A stretch of DNA of 64,000 nucleotides from contig NZ_MAEH01000020.1 of NCBI RefSeq assembly GCF_009933135.1, positions 1-64,000 of the forward strand, written 5' to 3'. Under the pieces are notes generated by a model, which searched no databases, was not told the origin of the DNA, and was given only the letters and a program-made list of their open reading frames with translations. A program made the translations under genes and the position numbers. Positions 44,072-53,553 of the stretch are shown here, in pieces (position 1 is the first letter of the stretch; each line of letters opens with the position of its first letter). Source of the stretch: Candidatus Enterococcus leclercqii. GTDB taxonomy: Bacteria > Bacillota > Bacilli > Lactobacillales > Enterococcaceae.

Positions 44072-44929
44072 ATGAATGAATTACTAGCAGCTGTCTTCAG
44101 CGGCTTGGTGACGGATGAAAATGAAACACATTATTTCATCCAAAAAAATGGTTTTACTTTTCGCTTGCGCAAAACGGAGGGGGAACATCAATTAGGAGAA
44201 GCAGTCGAAGGATTCGGCTATCTCAATCAAAAGCAAGAGCCGTCATTTACAACTGTGATTCCCAAAAGTCGTAAAGGACATTATGCCTTTGCAGAAGTAA
44301 CTGAAACTCGCCGGGATCTTGGGGCATTTGTGGATATCGGCTTGCCAGATAAAGATATTGCAGTTTCTCTTGATGAGCTGCCTACGATGCGGGAGCTGTG
44401 GCCCAAAAAAGGCGATCGACTGATGGTTTCTTTGCGGGTAGATCACAAAGATCGCATTTGGGGCACATTGGCGGATGAAAAAATTTTCCGCTCATTGAGC
44501 CGACATGGGATTGAAGAACAAAAAAATAAAGACATCGCTGGAACGGTATTCCGCTTAAAGTTAGCGGGAACATATCTGTTAACCGATGATTTTTATATTG
44601 CATTTGTCCATCCTTCTGAACGCTACATGGAGCCACGTCTTGGTGAACAAGTCAAAGGACGAGTCATCGGTGTTCGGCCAGATGGTGTATTAAATGCTTC
44701 ATTGAAACCACGGGCCCATGAAGTTATCAACGATGATGCAGAAATGCTGTTGGTGTATTTGGACCGATCAGCAGATAAAAAAATGCCTTATACAGACAAA
44801 TCTGATCCAGAAGCCATCAAAAAGATGTTTGGAATCAGCAAAGGCCAGTTTAAGCGAGCTATTGGTCATCTGTTGAAGGAAAAGCGCATCAAGCAAGAAG
44901 ACGGCTATACAATCTTACTTCCTAAATGA
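44072..44929 (+). CDS. cvfB: S1 RNA-binding domain protein CvfB-like
   Basis: The 285-residue protein has the CvfB/YitL layout: S1-like OB folds (GHYAFAEVTETRRDLGAFVDIGLPDKDIAVS; GEQVKGRVIGVRPDGVLNASL) and a C-terminal winged helix (DPEAIKKMFGISKGQFKRAIGHLLKEKRI). CvfB affects virulence-factor expression in Staphylococcus aureus through RNA binding. Ribosome site GGAGG precedes ATG 44072. Confidence 0.88.
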   Translation: MNELLAAVFSGLVTDENETHYFIQKNGFTFRLRKTEGEHQLGEAVEGFGYLNQKQEPSFTTVIPKSRKGHYAFAEVTETRRDLGAFVDIGLPDKDIAVSLDELPTMRELWPKKGDRLMVSLRVDHKDRIWGTLADEKIFRSLSRHGIEEQKNKDIAGTVFRLKLAGTYLLTDDFYIAFVHPSERYMEPRLGEQVKGRVIGVRPDGVLNASLKPRAHEVINDDAEMLLVYLDRSADKKMPYTDKSDPEAIKKMFGISKGQFKRAIGHLLKEKRIKQEDGYTILLPK

Positions 44930-45000
44930 GAATGACTTGTTTTATTCCCGATTATTCTTTATAATAAGTTTAATTTGATAGAGATGATTCGTCATCTAGA

Positions 45001-45015
45001 TTGTAATGATTATAA
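45001..45015 (+). promoter_or_regulatory. Fur/PerR-type 7-1-7 operator over the fur promoter
   Basis: TTGTAATGATTATAA differs at one position from the palindrome TTATAATNATTATAA. It overlaps the likely -10 (TATAAT at 45011-45016) directly before the gene, which points to autoregulation. Confidence 0.75.
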
Positions 45016-45039
45016 TGTAACAGCAAGGAGATCTGGGAA

Positions 45040-45501
45040 ATGAACACAAACAGCGCATTGATGAAAGTCAAAAAGCAACTTCACGAAGCCGGCTTCAAAT
45101 TAACTCCGCAACGTGAGGCCACTTTGCTGGTTTTGCTGGAAAACGAAAAGGATCACCTTTCCGCTGAAGAAGTTTTCTTTTTTGTAAAACGAAAAAGTCC
45201 CGATATCGGTTTAGCAACGGTCTACCGCACGTTGGAAATTTTGACGGATCTTCACGTGGTAGATAAAGTCAGCTTTAATGACGGTGTTGCCCGCTATGAT
45301 CTTCGCAAAGAAGGAGCTAAGCATTTTCACCATCATCTGCTGTGCCTTGAATGCGGAAATATTGAAGAAATTGAAGAAGATCTGTTAGGTGAAGTGGAAG
45401 AGGTAGTGGAGAGTCGCTATCATTTTGCTGTCAAAGATCATCGACTGACTTTTCACGGAATCTGTCGCCAATGTCAAAATAAACAAGAAAAAGTTTTATA
45501 A
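45040..45501 (+). CDS. fur: Fur-family metal-dependent repressor
   Basis: The 153-residue protein has an N-terminal winged helix (TPQREATLLVLLEN, GLATVYRTLEIL) and the metal/dimer domain with HFHHHLLCLECGN and C-terminal CRQC, so a structural zinc site of two CxxC pairs is intact. The ARYDLRKEGAKHFHHHLLCLECG stretch resembles Bacillus Fur more than PerR or Zur, so iron regulation is likeliest. The operator upstream suggests autoregulation. Ribosome site AAGGAGAT precedes ATG 45040. Confidence 0.88.
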   Translation: MNTNSALMKVKKQLHEAGFKLTPQREATLLVLLENEKDHLSAEEVFFFVKRKSPDIGLATVYRTLEILTDLHVVDKVSFNDGVARYDLRKEGAKHFHHHLLCLECGNIEEIEEDLLGEVEEVVESRYHFAVKDHRLTFHGICRQCQNKQEKVL

Positions 45502-45573
45502 CGCGACAAGAACCCTGTGACAGCAATCATTTCTGAAGGATAATTAGCGAATCGTTTGACAGGTTTAACAATG

Positions 45574-45623
45574 AAAAGAGAAGCAACTTCTGGTTTTTCT
45601 TCACAGAAGTTGCTTCTCTTTTT
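45574..45623 (+). terminator. Terminator after fur
   Basis: AAAAGAGAAGCAACTTCTG pairs with CAGAAGTTGCTTCTCTTTTT. The further 130 bp to the next gene show no other feature. Confidence 0.9.
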
Positions 45624-45760
45624 ATTGGCTCATGTTTGCTTTAGAGAAAGGATAAGGTGATTGTCACAGCTTTTCGTATGGGAAAGTAGTCGTCCGCTTT
45701 TGAGGTGAAACTGACAGGATGTTATCCGCTTAAGGTAGAAAATAAAGAGATAGCTGCGAA

Positions 45761-47140
45761 TCATTTTTTAAGGGTCAGTTTAACGACGACTTCACAGCGG
45801 GCAGTCTGGGGAAACATATCCACGGATTGTAAATAAACTACGTCATAGACTTCTGAAAGCTGCACCAGATCGCGAGCCAGCGTGGAAACATTGCAAGAAA
45901 TATAGACTAATTTTTTCGCGGGGTAGCGCTTTAGTGCTTGGCGCAGCTTCTGATCGAGACCGGTTCGAGGAGGATCTACGACGATAGCGTCAGGTCGAAA
46001 ACCTTCAGAAAGCCACTGTGGTAGCAGCTCTTCCGCAGTACCGGTTTCGTAACGAGTATTTTTCAAGCCCATTTGCTCAGCGTTCTTGCGGGCATCACTA
46101 ATGGCAGCTTCGATGATATCCATTCCGCGAATTTCTTTGGCTTTGTCTGCCATACTCAATCCGATGGTACCCACACCGCAATAAGCATCCACAAGCGTTT
46201 CATTTTCTTGTAAATCAAGTGCTTTCGCTGCTTCGCGATACAGGACTTCAGTTTGTGCCGGGTTTAGTTGAAAAAATGCACGGGCAGAAAGGTCAAAGGA
46301 CATTCCTAAAAGCTCTTCACGAATGGCTTCTTTTCCCCAAAGGTGCAGCGTCTCGTCTCCCATCACCAAGGATGTTTTTTTACTTTGAACGTTTTGCATG
46401 ATTGAGACGACTTTAGGCAGCCGTTGAGTAATTTCTCGAATTAGTGGGTTCTTCTGAGGCAGTTTAGTCGTAGCGGTCACGAGAACGACTTGCAGTTCAC
46501 CCGTTTGCTTTCCGGTACGAACTACGATCGTTTTGACAATACCACTGTTTTTCTTTTCATCATAAATTGGCAGCTCATATTTATTCAGTAATTGTAAAAC
46601 AGTATTGATAGCTTCTTGGGTATCCGGCAGTTGGACTGGACAATCGTTGATTGCGACAAGTCGATGGCTATCTCGCTCATAAAGGCCAGCCACCGCTTTT
46701 TTTACAACCGGATCGTAGCGTAATTGAAATTGCGCTTTATTACGATAGTGCCAAGGTTCATCCATACCCAATGTAGGGAGCAGCTGATATTCCTGCCAGT
46801 TTTTTGGCTTGAACTTAGTCAGTGCTTGTTGCAAAAGATCTTTCTTGAAGGCTAGCTGAGCCGGATAAGACAAATGTTGAAGTTGGCAGCCGCCGCAACG
46901 CTCATAAAAAGGGCAAGGAGGCGTAATCCGGTCTTGACTCTTCTTTAAAATGTCATCTAAGCGTGCTTCGGCATATTTTGTTTCTCCGCGAAGAATAGTC
47001 GCTTGGACTTCTTCGCCGGGTAAGGCACCGGGAACGAAAATTGCCAGGCGGCGATAGTAGGCAATCCCCTCACCGTTGATTCCCAGGCGCTTGATCTTTA
47101 ATTTGAGTTTCTGGCCGTTTTTAACGACGGTTTGCAACAT
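45761..47140 (-). CDS. rlmD: 23S rRNA (uracil-5-)-methyltransferase
   Basis: The 459-residue protein has an N-terminal TRAM domain (LKLKIKRLGINGEGIAYYRR), an iron-sulfur cysteine cluster (PPCPFYERCGGCQLQHL), the SAM-binding DAYCGVGTIGLSM and the catalytic Cys region VVDPPRTGLD and KLVYISCNVSTLARD. It forms m5U in 23S rRNA; in Gram-positive bacteria one such enzyme (RlmCD) may modify both sites 747 and 1939. It is monocistronic and divergent from recX. Confidence 0.93.
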   Translation of the reverse strand: MLQTVVKNGQKLKLKIKRLGINGEGIAYYRRLAIFVPGALPGEEVQATILRGETKYAEARLDDILKKSQDRITPPCPFYERCGGCQLQHLSYPAQLAFKKDLLQQALTKFKPKNWQEYQLLPTLGMDEPWHYRNKAQFQLRYDPVVKKAVAGLYERDSHRLVAINDCPVQLPDTQEAINTVLQLLNKYELPIYDEKKNSGIVKTIVVRTGKQTGELQVVLVTATTKLPQKNPLIREITQRLPKVVSIMQNVQSKKTSLVMGDETLHLWGKEAIREELLGMSFDLSARAFFQLNPAQTEVLYREAAKALDLQENETLVDAYCGVGTIGLSMADKAKEIRGMDIIEAAISDARKNAEQMGLKNTRYETGTAEELLPQWLSEGFRPDAIVVDPPRTGLDQKLRQALKRYPAKKLVYISCNVSTLARDLVQLSEVYDVVYLQSVDMFPQTARCEVVVKLTLKK

Positions 47141-47258
47141 AAGATTCCCTCATTTCTGAAATTCTACATTATTTTAACACATCACGGCCGTTGAAAAAGT
47201 TTTTTTATGTTAAACTGGAATGTATGTTCCCCGATGAGAAGAAAGCAGGTGCAGGTGA

Positions 47259-48065
47259 ATGGATAGGATAACAGTGACTGGAATTGCCAAAGACAAGGGC
47301 GGCCTTTTTGTGGTGAAGTTTTCCAATCAGGAGCGGCTGCGGGTTTCTGAAGACCAGCTAGTAAAGTATCGGCTTTTGAAGGGACTGGAATTAACCGAAA
47401 CTGAGCTTGAAGAACTAAAAAAGAGCAGTACCTATGATCTTGGCCTGCAAGAAGCGTACCGCTATGTCAGCTATCAATTACGCACGGAAAAGGAGCTGCG
47501 CCGCTTTCTTAAGGACAAGGAGATACCGCCAGAAGATGTTCGGAGAATTTTGCAACACCTGAAAGAATTACATTTGATGGATGATCTGGTTTTTGCAGAA
47601 AGCTATGTCCGAACCCAGATGCGTCTTTCTGACAAGGGCCCAAGAAATTTGAAACAACAATTGCTGCAAAAAGGCGTTGCCGAAGATCTGATCCAACAGG
47701 CACTAGGACTATACAGTCAAGAAGATCAGCAGGAAGTTGCGTTAAAAACAGCAATGAAAGCCCAAAAAAAAATTCATGGGAAAAGCTTTAAAGAAACCCA
47801 ACAGAAGATTCGGCAGACCCTGATGCAAAAAGGCTTTGATGGGGAAGTAATCGATGCTGCCTTCGCTGAGTTGCGGATTGAAAAAGAAGCTGATTCTGAA
47901 GCCGCAGCTTTGGCCAAAGAAGGAGACAAATTGTGGCGCAGACATCAACGAAAACCGCCACGAGAGCGCAGGCAAAAAGTCAAGCAAAGCCTGTACCAAA
48001 AAGGTTTTGATTTAGATGCTATACAAATTTATATTGAAAACAAGGAAACTGAAGATGACGAATAG
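47259..48065 (+). CDS. recX: Recombination regulator RecX
   Basis: The 268-residue protein has repeated three-helix RecX modules, for example YRYVSYQLRTEKELRRFLKDK and FAESYVRTQMRLSDKGPRNLKQQLLQKGV. RecX binds RecA filaments and limits their activity. recA itself is not in the window. The stop overlaps the mutY start by 11 bases. Confidence 0.92.
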   Translation: MDRITVTGIAKDKGGLFVVKFSNQERLRVSEDQLVKYRLLKGLELTETELEELKKSSTYDLGLQEAYRYVSYQLRTEKELRRFLKDKEIPPEDVRRILQHLKELHLMDDLVFAESYVRTQMRLSDKGPRNLKQQLLQKGVAEDLIQQALGLYSQEDQQEVALKTAMKAQKKIHGKSFKETQQKIRQTLMQKGFDGEVIDAAFAELRIEKEADSEAAALAKEGDKLWRRHQRKPPRERRQKVKQSLYQKGFDLDAIQIYIENKETEDDE

Positions 48066-49230
48066 ACCATGGGACACCCTTTCCAAAGAAGAGATCAAAC
48101 AACTGCAGGAGAACTTTTTAGATTGGTATGATGAAAAGAAGCGTCACTTGCCTTGGCGGATGAATACCGATCCTTATCGTGTCTGGATCTCAGAAATTAT
48201 GTTGCAGCAAACCCGTGTAGACACGGTAATCGACTACTATTATCGCTTTATGGAAGAATTTCCCACGATTCACGCCTTAGCCACAGCAGATGAAGAAAAA
48301 CTTTTAAAAGTCTGGGAAGGGTTGGGCTATTATTCCCGGGCGCGTAATCTACAAGCGGCTGCAAAACAAATGGTAGCAGACTTTGCTGGAAAAATGCCCG
48401 ATACGGTGGAAGAGATTGCTTCTCTCAAAGGGATTGGTCCTTATACGACGGGTGCCATTGCCAGTATCTCATTTGGCCTGCCAGAACCGGCTATTGACGG
48501 CAATGTTATGCGAGTAGTCAGTCGCTTATTTGAAATCGAGGCAGATATTGCAAAAGCTTCTTCCCGCAAAGTTTTTGATGAAGCCATGCGAAAAATTATA
48601 CCAAAAGCTGCACCAGGTGATTTTAATCAGGCGTTGATGGATCTCGGATCAAGCGTTTGTACCCCCAAAAAGCCAGAGTGTCCCGTCTGTCCTTTAAAAG
48701 ACTTTTGTTTGGCTTATAAAGACGATAAGATGACTGATTTCCCCGTCAAGACCAAAAAGCAGCCTCCAAAACCGGTTTATTATGTGGCTGCTGCTATTGA
48801 AAATAGTCAGGGGGAGTTTTGGTTAGTGCAACGTCCGGAAAACGGGCTTTTGGCAAAAATGTGGACCTTTCCGCTGCTGAAAATCGACGAAACGCATTAC
48901 CAACAGCTAAAGACAGGTTTTAATAAAGAAGAGTCGCTGCAAATGGAGCTTTTGGTGGCAGAAGAGGATAAAGCGGAGCAGGTGCTTCCTTTTGAAGAAG
49001 CTCATGTTATTTGGCAGAAACGGCATTTGGGTGAAGTGACGCACGTATTCAGCCATTTGAAGTGGCACCTGTTGCTTTTTTATGGGCGAATGATCGGCGG
49101 CGAAGCACCAGAGAAAATGCCGGGACAATGGGTTGCAAAAGACGAATTTTCAAAGCTTGTTTTTCCAAAGCCACAGCAAAAATTGGTGGAACAGCTTGAT
49201 AAAAATCGGAGGGATAACAAAGTTTTCTAG
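48055..49230 (+). CDS. mutY: A/G-specific adenine glycosylase
   Basis: The 391-residue protein has the MutY HhH-GPD domain (LPWRMNTDPYRVWISEIMLQQTRVDTV with the catalytic Glu; SLKGIGPYTTGAIASISFG; Asp in IDGNVMRV), the four-Cys iron-sulfur cluster (C-x6-C-x2-C-x5-C in VCTPKKPECPVCPLKDFC) and a C-terminal NUDIX-like 8-oxoG recognition domain. It removes A mispaired with 8-oxoguanine. ATG 48055 lies inside the recX end with AAGGAAA upstream; the pair is translationally coupled. Confidence 0.95.
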   Translation: MTNRPWDTLSKEEIKQLQENFLDWYDEKKRHLPWRMNTDPYRVWISEIMLQQTRVDTVIDYYYRFMEEFPTIHALATADEEKLLKVWEGLGYYSRARNLQAAAKQMVADFAGKMPDTVEEIASLKGIGPYTTGAIASISFGLPEPAIDGNVMRVVSRLFEIEADIAKASSRKVFDEAMRKIIPKAAPGDFNQALMDLGSSVCTPKKPECPVCPLKDFCLAYKDDKMTDFPVKTKKQPPKPVYYVAAAIENSQGEFWLVQRPENGLLAKMWTFPLLKIDETHYQQLKTGFNKEESLQMELLVAEEDKAEQVLPFEEAHVIWQKRHLGEVTHVFSHLKWHLLLFYGRMIGGEAPEKMPGQWVAKDEFSKLVFPKPQQKLVEQLDKNRRDNKVF

Positions 49231-49458
49231 TCAATATCTGCTTTTATTGATATAATGTTCCCGATGCCGGGTTTGTGACGCTCGTAACTAGGATAATGTG
49301 ACATCCGCTCAAGAATGATTCCTGCTTTTTGCGCAGGTCCGTTGCAAATCCAAGAAGTACGTGTGTTTCATGAAAGCTGATTTCAAGCTGCAAAACGGGT
49401 TGATTTGGCTCACAAATCCTAAACGATAAGCAATCATGCTTGCGAGGGAAGGGTAACT
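49231..49458 (+). promoter_or_regulatory. Long leader region of ntdP
   Basis: TATAAT at 49250-49255 is a likely -10, giving a leader of about 200 nt. It holds short hairpins (CCCGATGCCGGG; CCTGC-TTTTTGC-GCAGG) but no T tract. I cannot match it to a known riboswitch. Confidence 0.35.
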
Positions 49459-49992
49459 ATGCGAATTCCGAAAGAAGGCGAGTTTGTAACCATTCAAAGT
49501 TACAAACACGATGGCAATTTGCACCGTACGTGGCGTGATACTATGGTATTGAAAACCAGTGAATATTCAATGATCGGCGTCAACGACCATACCTTGGTCA
49601 CCGAATCAGATGGTCGGCGCTGGGTGACACGAGAACCGGCGATTGTTTATTTCCATAAGGAATGCTGGTTCAATGTAATCGCGATGATCAGAGAGAAAGG
49701 AGTTTCCTATTATTGCAATCTGGCTTCACCCTATTTACTGGATGAAGAAGCGTTGAAGTACATCGATTATGATCTGGATATCAAAGTATTTCCAGATGGT
49801 GAAAAGCGCTTGTTGGATGTGGATGAGTATGAACTGCACTCTAAGATTATGCACTATCCTAAAGACATTGACTTTATTTTAAAGGAAAATGTCAAAATCT
49901 TGGTAGATTGGATTAATAATGGGAAAGGCCCGTTTTCAGAAGGCTACATCGATATCTGGTATAACCGCTACAAGCAATTGTCACAAAAATGA
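49459..49992 (+). CDS. ntdP: Nucleoside tri-/diphosphate phosphatase (DUF402)
   Basis: The 177-residue protein begins [19 protein letters not shown] and contains [16 protein letters not shown] and [25 protein letters not shown], the DUF402/NtdP signatures with clustered acidic metal ligands. Staphylococcal and bacillar homologues hydrolyse NTPs and NDPs. ATG 49459 has ribosome site GAGGGAAGGG. Confidence 0.88.
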   Translation: MRIPKEGEFVTIQSYKHDGNLHRTWRDTMVLKTSEYSMIGVNDHTLVTESDGRRWVTREPAIVYFHKECWFNVIAMIREKGVSYYCNLASPYLLDEEALKYIDYDLDIKVFPDGEKRLLDVDEYELHSKIMHYPKDIDFILKENVKILVDWINNGKGPFSEGYIDIWYNRYKQLSQK

Positions 49993-49995
49993 CGA

Positions 49996-50028
49996 AAACT
50001 GCTGCAGAAAGTCTGTGGCAGTTTTTTT
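49996..50028 (+). terminator. Terminator after ntdP
   Basis: AAACTGC-TGCAGA pairs with TCTGTGGCAGTTT, followed by seven T. Confidence 0.88.
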
Positions 50029-50158
50029 GGGCGCTTTTTTGGTAGCTCTTTTTGAGATGGACGTTGAAAATCGTCTTTTTAATCAAGGTGTTTTTTAAGC
50101 CAAAATTAAGGCAGATAGGGTAAGATTAAAGATGACAAAAACAGGAGCTGTGACGAAA

Positions 50159-51151
50159 ATGAAAAAAAAGAGTGGGCTGATCCTGATTGCTGCCACAGCA
50201 GTCATTGCAGCAGGTTTACTAGGAAGTTTATACTATTTCAATCAGGAAGAAGATGCAGTCGCAGCACCGACTGATTCGAGTAGCAGTCAAACGACAGCTG
50301 CCTCCTCGTCATCTGAATTGCCGGAACGAGGGATTACGACAGAAAAAATGGTAGCCGCCTATGTGGATCCGTCCTTATACGATACCGATGCCACTGAGGA
50401 AACGGCCAATGACTACGTTCAAGTGAAAAAAACGGTTGATCCTGAAAGTGAAGTTCTTACTAAGCTTCATCGTGGAGAGTGGGCGGCTTATTTGGAAACA
50501 GAGGGCGAATACGTCAAAGTCCGAGCCGATTCCGGAAAAGAAGGCTATATCCCTAAAGCAAATGCCGGGACAATAGTTGAAGTCGAGCGTAGAGAAAAGG
50601 CAACAAATCTTAGCCAGCTCTCCGTCGTCTTGGATGCTGGACATGGGGGAATCGACACTGGTGCAGAAAGTCCAGATGGCAGTGTGAATGAAAAAACACT
50701 GACCTTAAAAACGGCTGAAACGGTGGGAAAACTACTTTCTGACAATGGGGTGCATGTCACTTATACCCGCACAGAAGACAAGCTGTTGGCACTAAAAGAT
50801 GTGACGGCAGCCGCCCAAAAAGAAAATCCAGATATTTTTATCAGTTTTCACTACGATAATTTCGATTACGCCAATGGCATGCAGGGTTTTACCACTTATT
50901 ATTATTACAACGAAGGACAAAAGTTTGGGGAAACTGTCTCAAAAGCATTGGGTCAGAGTTTACCATTAACGAATAATGAGGTTCGCTTTGGCAACTATTA
51001 TGTCATTCGGGAAACCTATGTTCCAGTCAGCCTGTTGATTGAGCTGGGCTACGTAAACAGTGATCACGATTTAGCTGAAATTACAAAGGCGGATTACCCG
51101 GACAAAGTTGCCCAAGGGATATTAGCAGCACTAAAAACTTATATCCAATAG
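50159..51151 (+). CDS. N-acetylmuramoyl-L-alanine amidase, exported
   Basis: The 330-residue protein has an N-terminal membrane anchor or signal (SGLILIAATAVIAAGLLGSLYYF), an S/T-rich linker, an SH3b-like domain (about residues 85-145; KVRADSGKEGYIPKANAGTIV) and an Amidase_3 domain with zinc ligands His in VVLDAGHGGIDTG, Glu in NEKTLTLKTAE, His in ISFHYDNF and the catalytic Glu in LIELGYVNS. It cuts the amide between muramic acid and the stem peptide. ATG 50159 is chosen since GGAG lies eleven bases before; ATG 50132 would add nine residues. Confidence 0.9.
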   Translation: MKKKSGLILIAATAVIAAGLLGSLYYFNQEEDAVAAPTDSSSSQTTAASSSSELPERGITTEKMVAAYVDPSLYDTDATEETANDYVQVKKTVDPESEVLTKLHRGEWAAYLETEGEYVKVRADSGKEGYIPKANAGTIVEVERREKATNLSQLSVVLDAGHGGIDTGAESPDGSVNEKTLTLKTAETVGKLLSDNGVHVTYTRTEDKLLALKDVTAAAQKENPDIFISFHYDNFDYANGMQGFTTYYYYNEGQKFGETVSKALGQSLPLTNNEVRFGNYYVIRETYVPVSLLIELGYVNSDHDLAEITKADYPDKVAQGILAALKTYIQ

Positions 51152-51226
51152 CTGTCAAAGAACAGCGCAATTTTTTTACTTGCAACTTTGCCTAATCCAA
51201 TCATGACTAGTTAGCAATAAAAAAGG

Positions 51227-51350
51227 TTGTGACAATTCTCTTGTCAGTGACTTTCGAAACGAACACTACCAAACGCAAGACCCCAAAAGCCGACGAACTT
51301 CCATTAAAAACATTGGAAGTTCGTCGGCTTTTTATTGCGAAAAATTTCAA
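51227..51350 (+). repeat. 124-bp intergenic repeat, copy 1, with terminator hairpin
   Basis: This segment matches 55054-55177 along its whole 124-bp length (roughly 75 percent by eye), sharing TGTGACAAT, GAAACGAA, TACCAAACG, AGACCCCAAAAG, GTCGGCTTTTTATTGC and AAAAATTTCAA. Its hairpin (GCCGACGAACTTCC with GGAAGTTCGTCGGC, then T5) is a strong terminator for the amidase gene. Confidence 0.8.
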
Positions 51351-51590
51351 ACACAGACTTTTGCTTCTATAGGTATGATCGTGTTCCTGCTACGGACTTG
51401 ACCCAAGGATTGTCGCAATTATTTGCTGGCATACCCTTTTTTATCTCTATAGATGAAAGGTTCGCCATTTACTACATAAAAGTAATTTGTTTCTCACCTT
51501 GGGTAGTCTTGATTTTGCAAGACATTAACAGGCGGATTGCCATAGTTTTAGTGACGTTTGTCCTGTATTATAAGTTGCCTAGCGCTAGAG
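51351..51590. other. Intergenic stretch without a convincing gene
   Basis: The region between copy 1 of the repeat and the acetyltransferase gene is AT-rich. A 107-codon frame (51335-51658) starts in the repeat without a ribosome site and overlaps the end of the acetyltransferase gene, so it is not supported. Confidence 0.4.
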
Positions 51591-52022
51591 TCAGAGGTCT
51601 TTTGTCATTGCGATATGATCGATTCCAGCATCCTGGAAAACAGGACCATAGGCGGTGAATCCTGAATTTTCGTAAAATAAACGTGCAGTTAATTGGGCGC
51701 CGAGAGTGATTTCCCTAAAGCCTTGTTCTTTTGCGAAACGTTCAGCTTCTTCTAAAACCTTTTCTCCGAGACCTCGCCCTCGTGCTTGTTTAAGAACGGC
51801 CATTCGTTGTAATTTGACCTGATTTTCATCAATGGGCAATAGTCGGGCAGTTGCAAGAGGCTCACCTTGATCGTAGAGTACAAAATGGATTGCATAGGCT
51901 TCGTCTTTGTCGATTTCTCGCGACAAAGGCACCTGTTGTTCTTGAACGAATACTTTATGTCGGATTTTGACGGCATCTAAATAGATTCCGCTCATGGTAT
52001 CTTTGGTATGAACGATCACCAT
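51591..52022 (-). CDS. GNAT-family N-acetyltransferase
   Basis: The 143-residue protein has the GNAT core (IRHKVFVQEQQVPLSREID; VKLQRMAVLKQARGRGLGEKVLEEAERFAKEQG with the acetyl-CoA loop RGRGLG; FYENSGFTAYGPVFQDAGIDHIAM). It resembles the ElaA/YjcF group. The substrate is unknown. ATG 52022 has ribosome site CAGGAGG. Confidence 0.88.
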   Translation of the reverse strand: MVIVHTKDTMSGIYLDAVKIRHKVFVQEQQVPLSREIDKDEAYAIHFVLYDQGEPLATARLLPIDENQVKLQRMAVLKQARGRGLGEKVLEEAERFAKEQGFREITLGAQLTARLFYENSGFTAYGPVFQDAGIDHIAMTKDL

Positions 52023-52309
52023 TTCTTGACCTCCTGTTCATTTGCTAAAAGCCATAAATTAGCTTTTCTTTAGTATAACTGAAAAGCACAGATTTGGAAT
52101 AACGAGATGAATCGAAAAGTTTGTTCTTTCCAGTATGTATTCTGTAAGGTTTTTGGTAAGATGGACACAGATACTTTTTAATTGACTGATAAAAATGGCT
52201 GTATTTTCTTTTAAAAATTGTCAGTATGCAAAATCTCAGTTAGCAGTGCAGAGGCCTAGTTTTCTGTTCTGGTAGTTAGTTTAAAGAAAGTACGGAAAGG
52301 AATAAATAT

Positions 52310-53446
52310 ATGCTGGATAAATTGAAGAACTCCAAGCTGATGTTCTGGTCTTTGGAACTTTTGATTGTAGCCACACTGATTTTAGTTTCCACCAAGATCA
52401 ATTTTATTTTTCAACCTATTGGAACTTTCTTCACCACGTTGTTTGCACCAGTGCTGGTTGCCGGGTTTCTTTACTATTTGCTAAATCCAATCGTAGGTTT
52501 GCTGACAAAGCTGACCAAGATGAAAAGAATCCTCGCAATCGTGATAGTGCTCTTATTGTTGCTAGGGGTAATTGTTTGGACTGTGTTAGCGGTGATTCCA
52601 AATCTGGTCAAACAGTTGGCTTCATTGGCAGAAAATACGCCTTACTTCATCAGTTCCGTCCAAAAATGGCTGACAGAAATTGCTAAAAATCCAATTTTTA
52701 ATGGTGTTGATATCGAAGCTCAAATTGACAAACTGGATATTTCTTATGGCAGCATCATTCAAAAGTTTCTTAGTGGTTTGTCAAATAGTTTAGGCTCAAT
52801 TGTCGGTGGTATTGCTTCCACGACAATGACTGTCGTGACAGCTCCCTTCATTTTGTTTTATATGTTGAAGGATGGGGAGCGCCTAGTGCCAAATATTCAA
52901 CGCTTTTTCCCTGAAAAGCGGCGGGAGCAGATTGTAGAATTGTTAGGGCAGATGAACAAGACACTTTCTAGTTACATCAGCGGCCAAGCGATCGAATGTA
53001 TTTTTGTTGGGACGTTCACTTTTATCGGGTATCTGATTATCGGCGTCGATTATGCCTTCTTATTTGGGATGGTCGCCGGGATCACCAACTTGATTCCATA
53101 TTTGGGACCGTATTTGGGCTTGCTGCCAGCTGTGGCAGTGACTGTTTTCAGCTCGCCACTGCAAGCGCTGCTGTGTTGTGTAGTGGTTTTGATTGTTCAG
53201 CAGCTTGACGGAAATGTGATTTACCCAAATGTTATCGGCAAGTCACTTCAGATCCACCCATTGACGATTATTCTGGTATTGTTGGTAGCAGGAAATATTG
53301 CTGGCCTTTTAGGCATTTTCTTGGGAGTTCCTTTCTATGCTATTTGCCGGACCATAGTAATTTTCGTGATTCGCATGATAAAAGATGATAAAATCAAGCA
53401 AAATCATTCCCTTTTGACCGATAAAACCACCAGTCTTGAGAAATGA
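52310..53446 (+). CDS. AI-2E family (UPF0118) membrane transporter
   Basis: The 378-residue protein has about eight membrane helices with the family blocks LAPVLVAGFLYYLLNPIV, TAPFILFYMLKDGERL, GMVAGITNLIPYLGPYLGLLP and QQLDGNVIYPNVIGKSLQIHPLTII. Members include the E. coli TqsA autoinducer-2 exporter and sodium/proton antiporters; the substrate here is unknown. Ribosome site AAAGGAAT precedes ATG 52310. Confidence 0.9.
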   Translation: MLDKLKNSKLMFWSLELLIVATLILVSTKINFIFQPIGTFFTTLFAPVLVAGFLYYLLNPIVGLLTKLTKMKRILAIVIVLLLLLGVIVWTVLAVIPNLVKQLASLAENTPYFISSVQKWLTEIAKNPIFNGVDIEAQIDKLDISYGSIIQKFLSGLSNSLGSIVGGIASTTMTVVTAPFILFYMLKDGERLVPNIQRFFPEKRREQIVELLGQMNKTLSSYISGQAIECIFVGTFTFIGYLIIGVDYAFLFGMVAGITNLIPYLGPYLGLLPAVAVTVFSSPLQALLCCVVVLIVQQLDGNVIYPNVIGKSLQIHPLTIILVLLVAGNIAGLLGIFLGVPFYAICRTIVIFVIRMIKDDKIKQNHSLLTDKTTSLEK

Positions 53447-53484
53447 TTTTTATTGCAAAGAAAAATGCTTTATGATACGATTTT

Positions 53485-53509
53485 AACGTGGATTTATCCA
53501 CGTTTTTTT
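53485..53509 (+). terminator. Terminator after the AI-2E-family gene
   Basis: AACGTGGA-TTTA-TCCACGTT followed by a T run. Confidence 0.88.
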
Positions 53510-53553
53510 CTACCCAAAACTAATTTTGAAGATGAAAGAGAGAGAGTGCCATT

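Noticed and set aside
51335-51658. 107-codon plus-strand frame
   Set aside because: Begins in the intergenic repeat without a ribosome site and runs into the acetyltransferase gene on the other strand.
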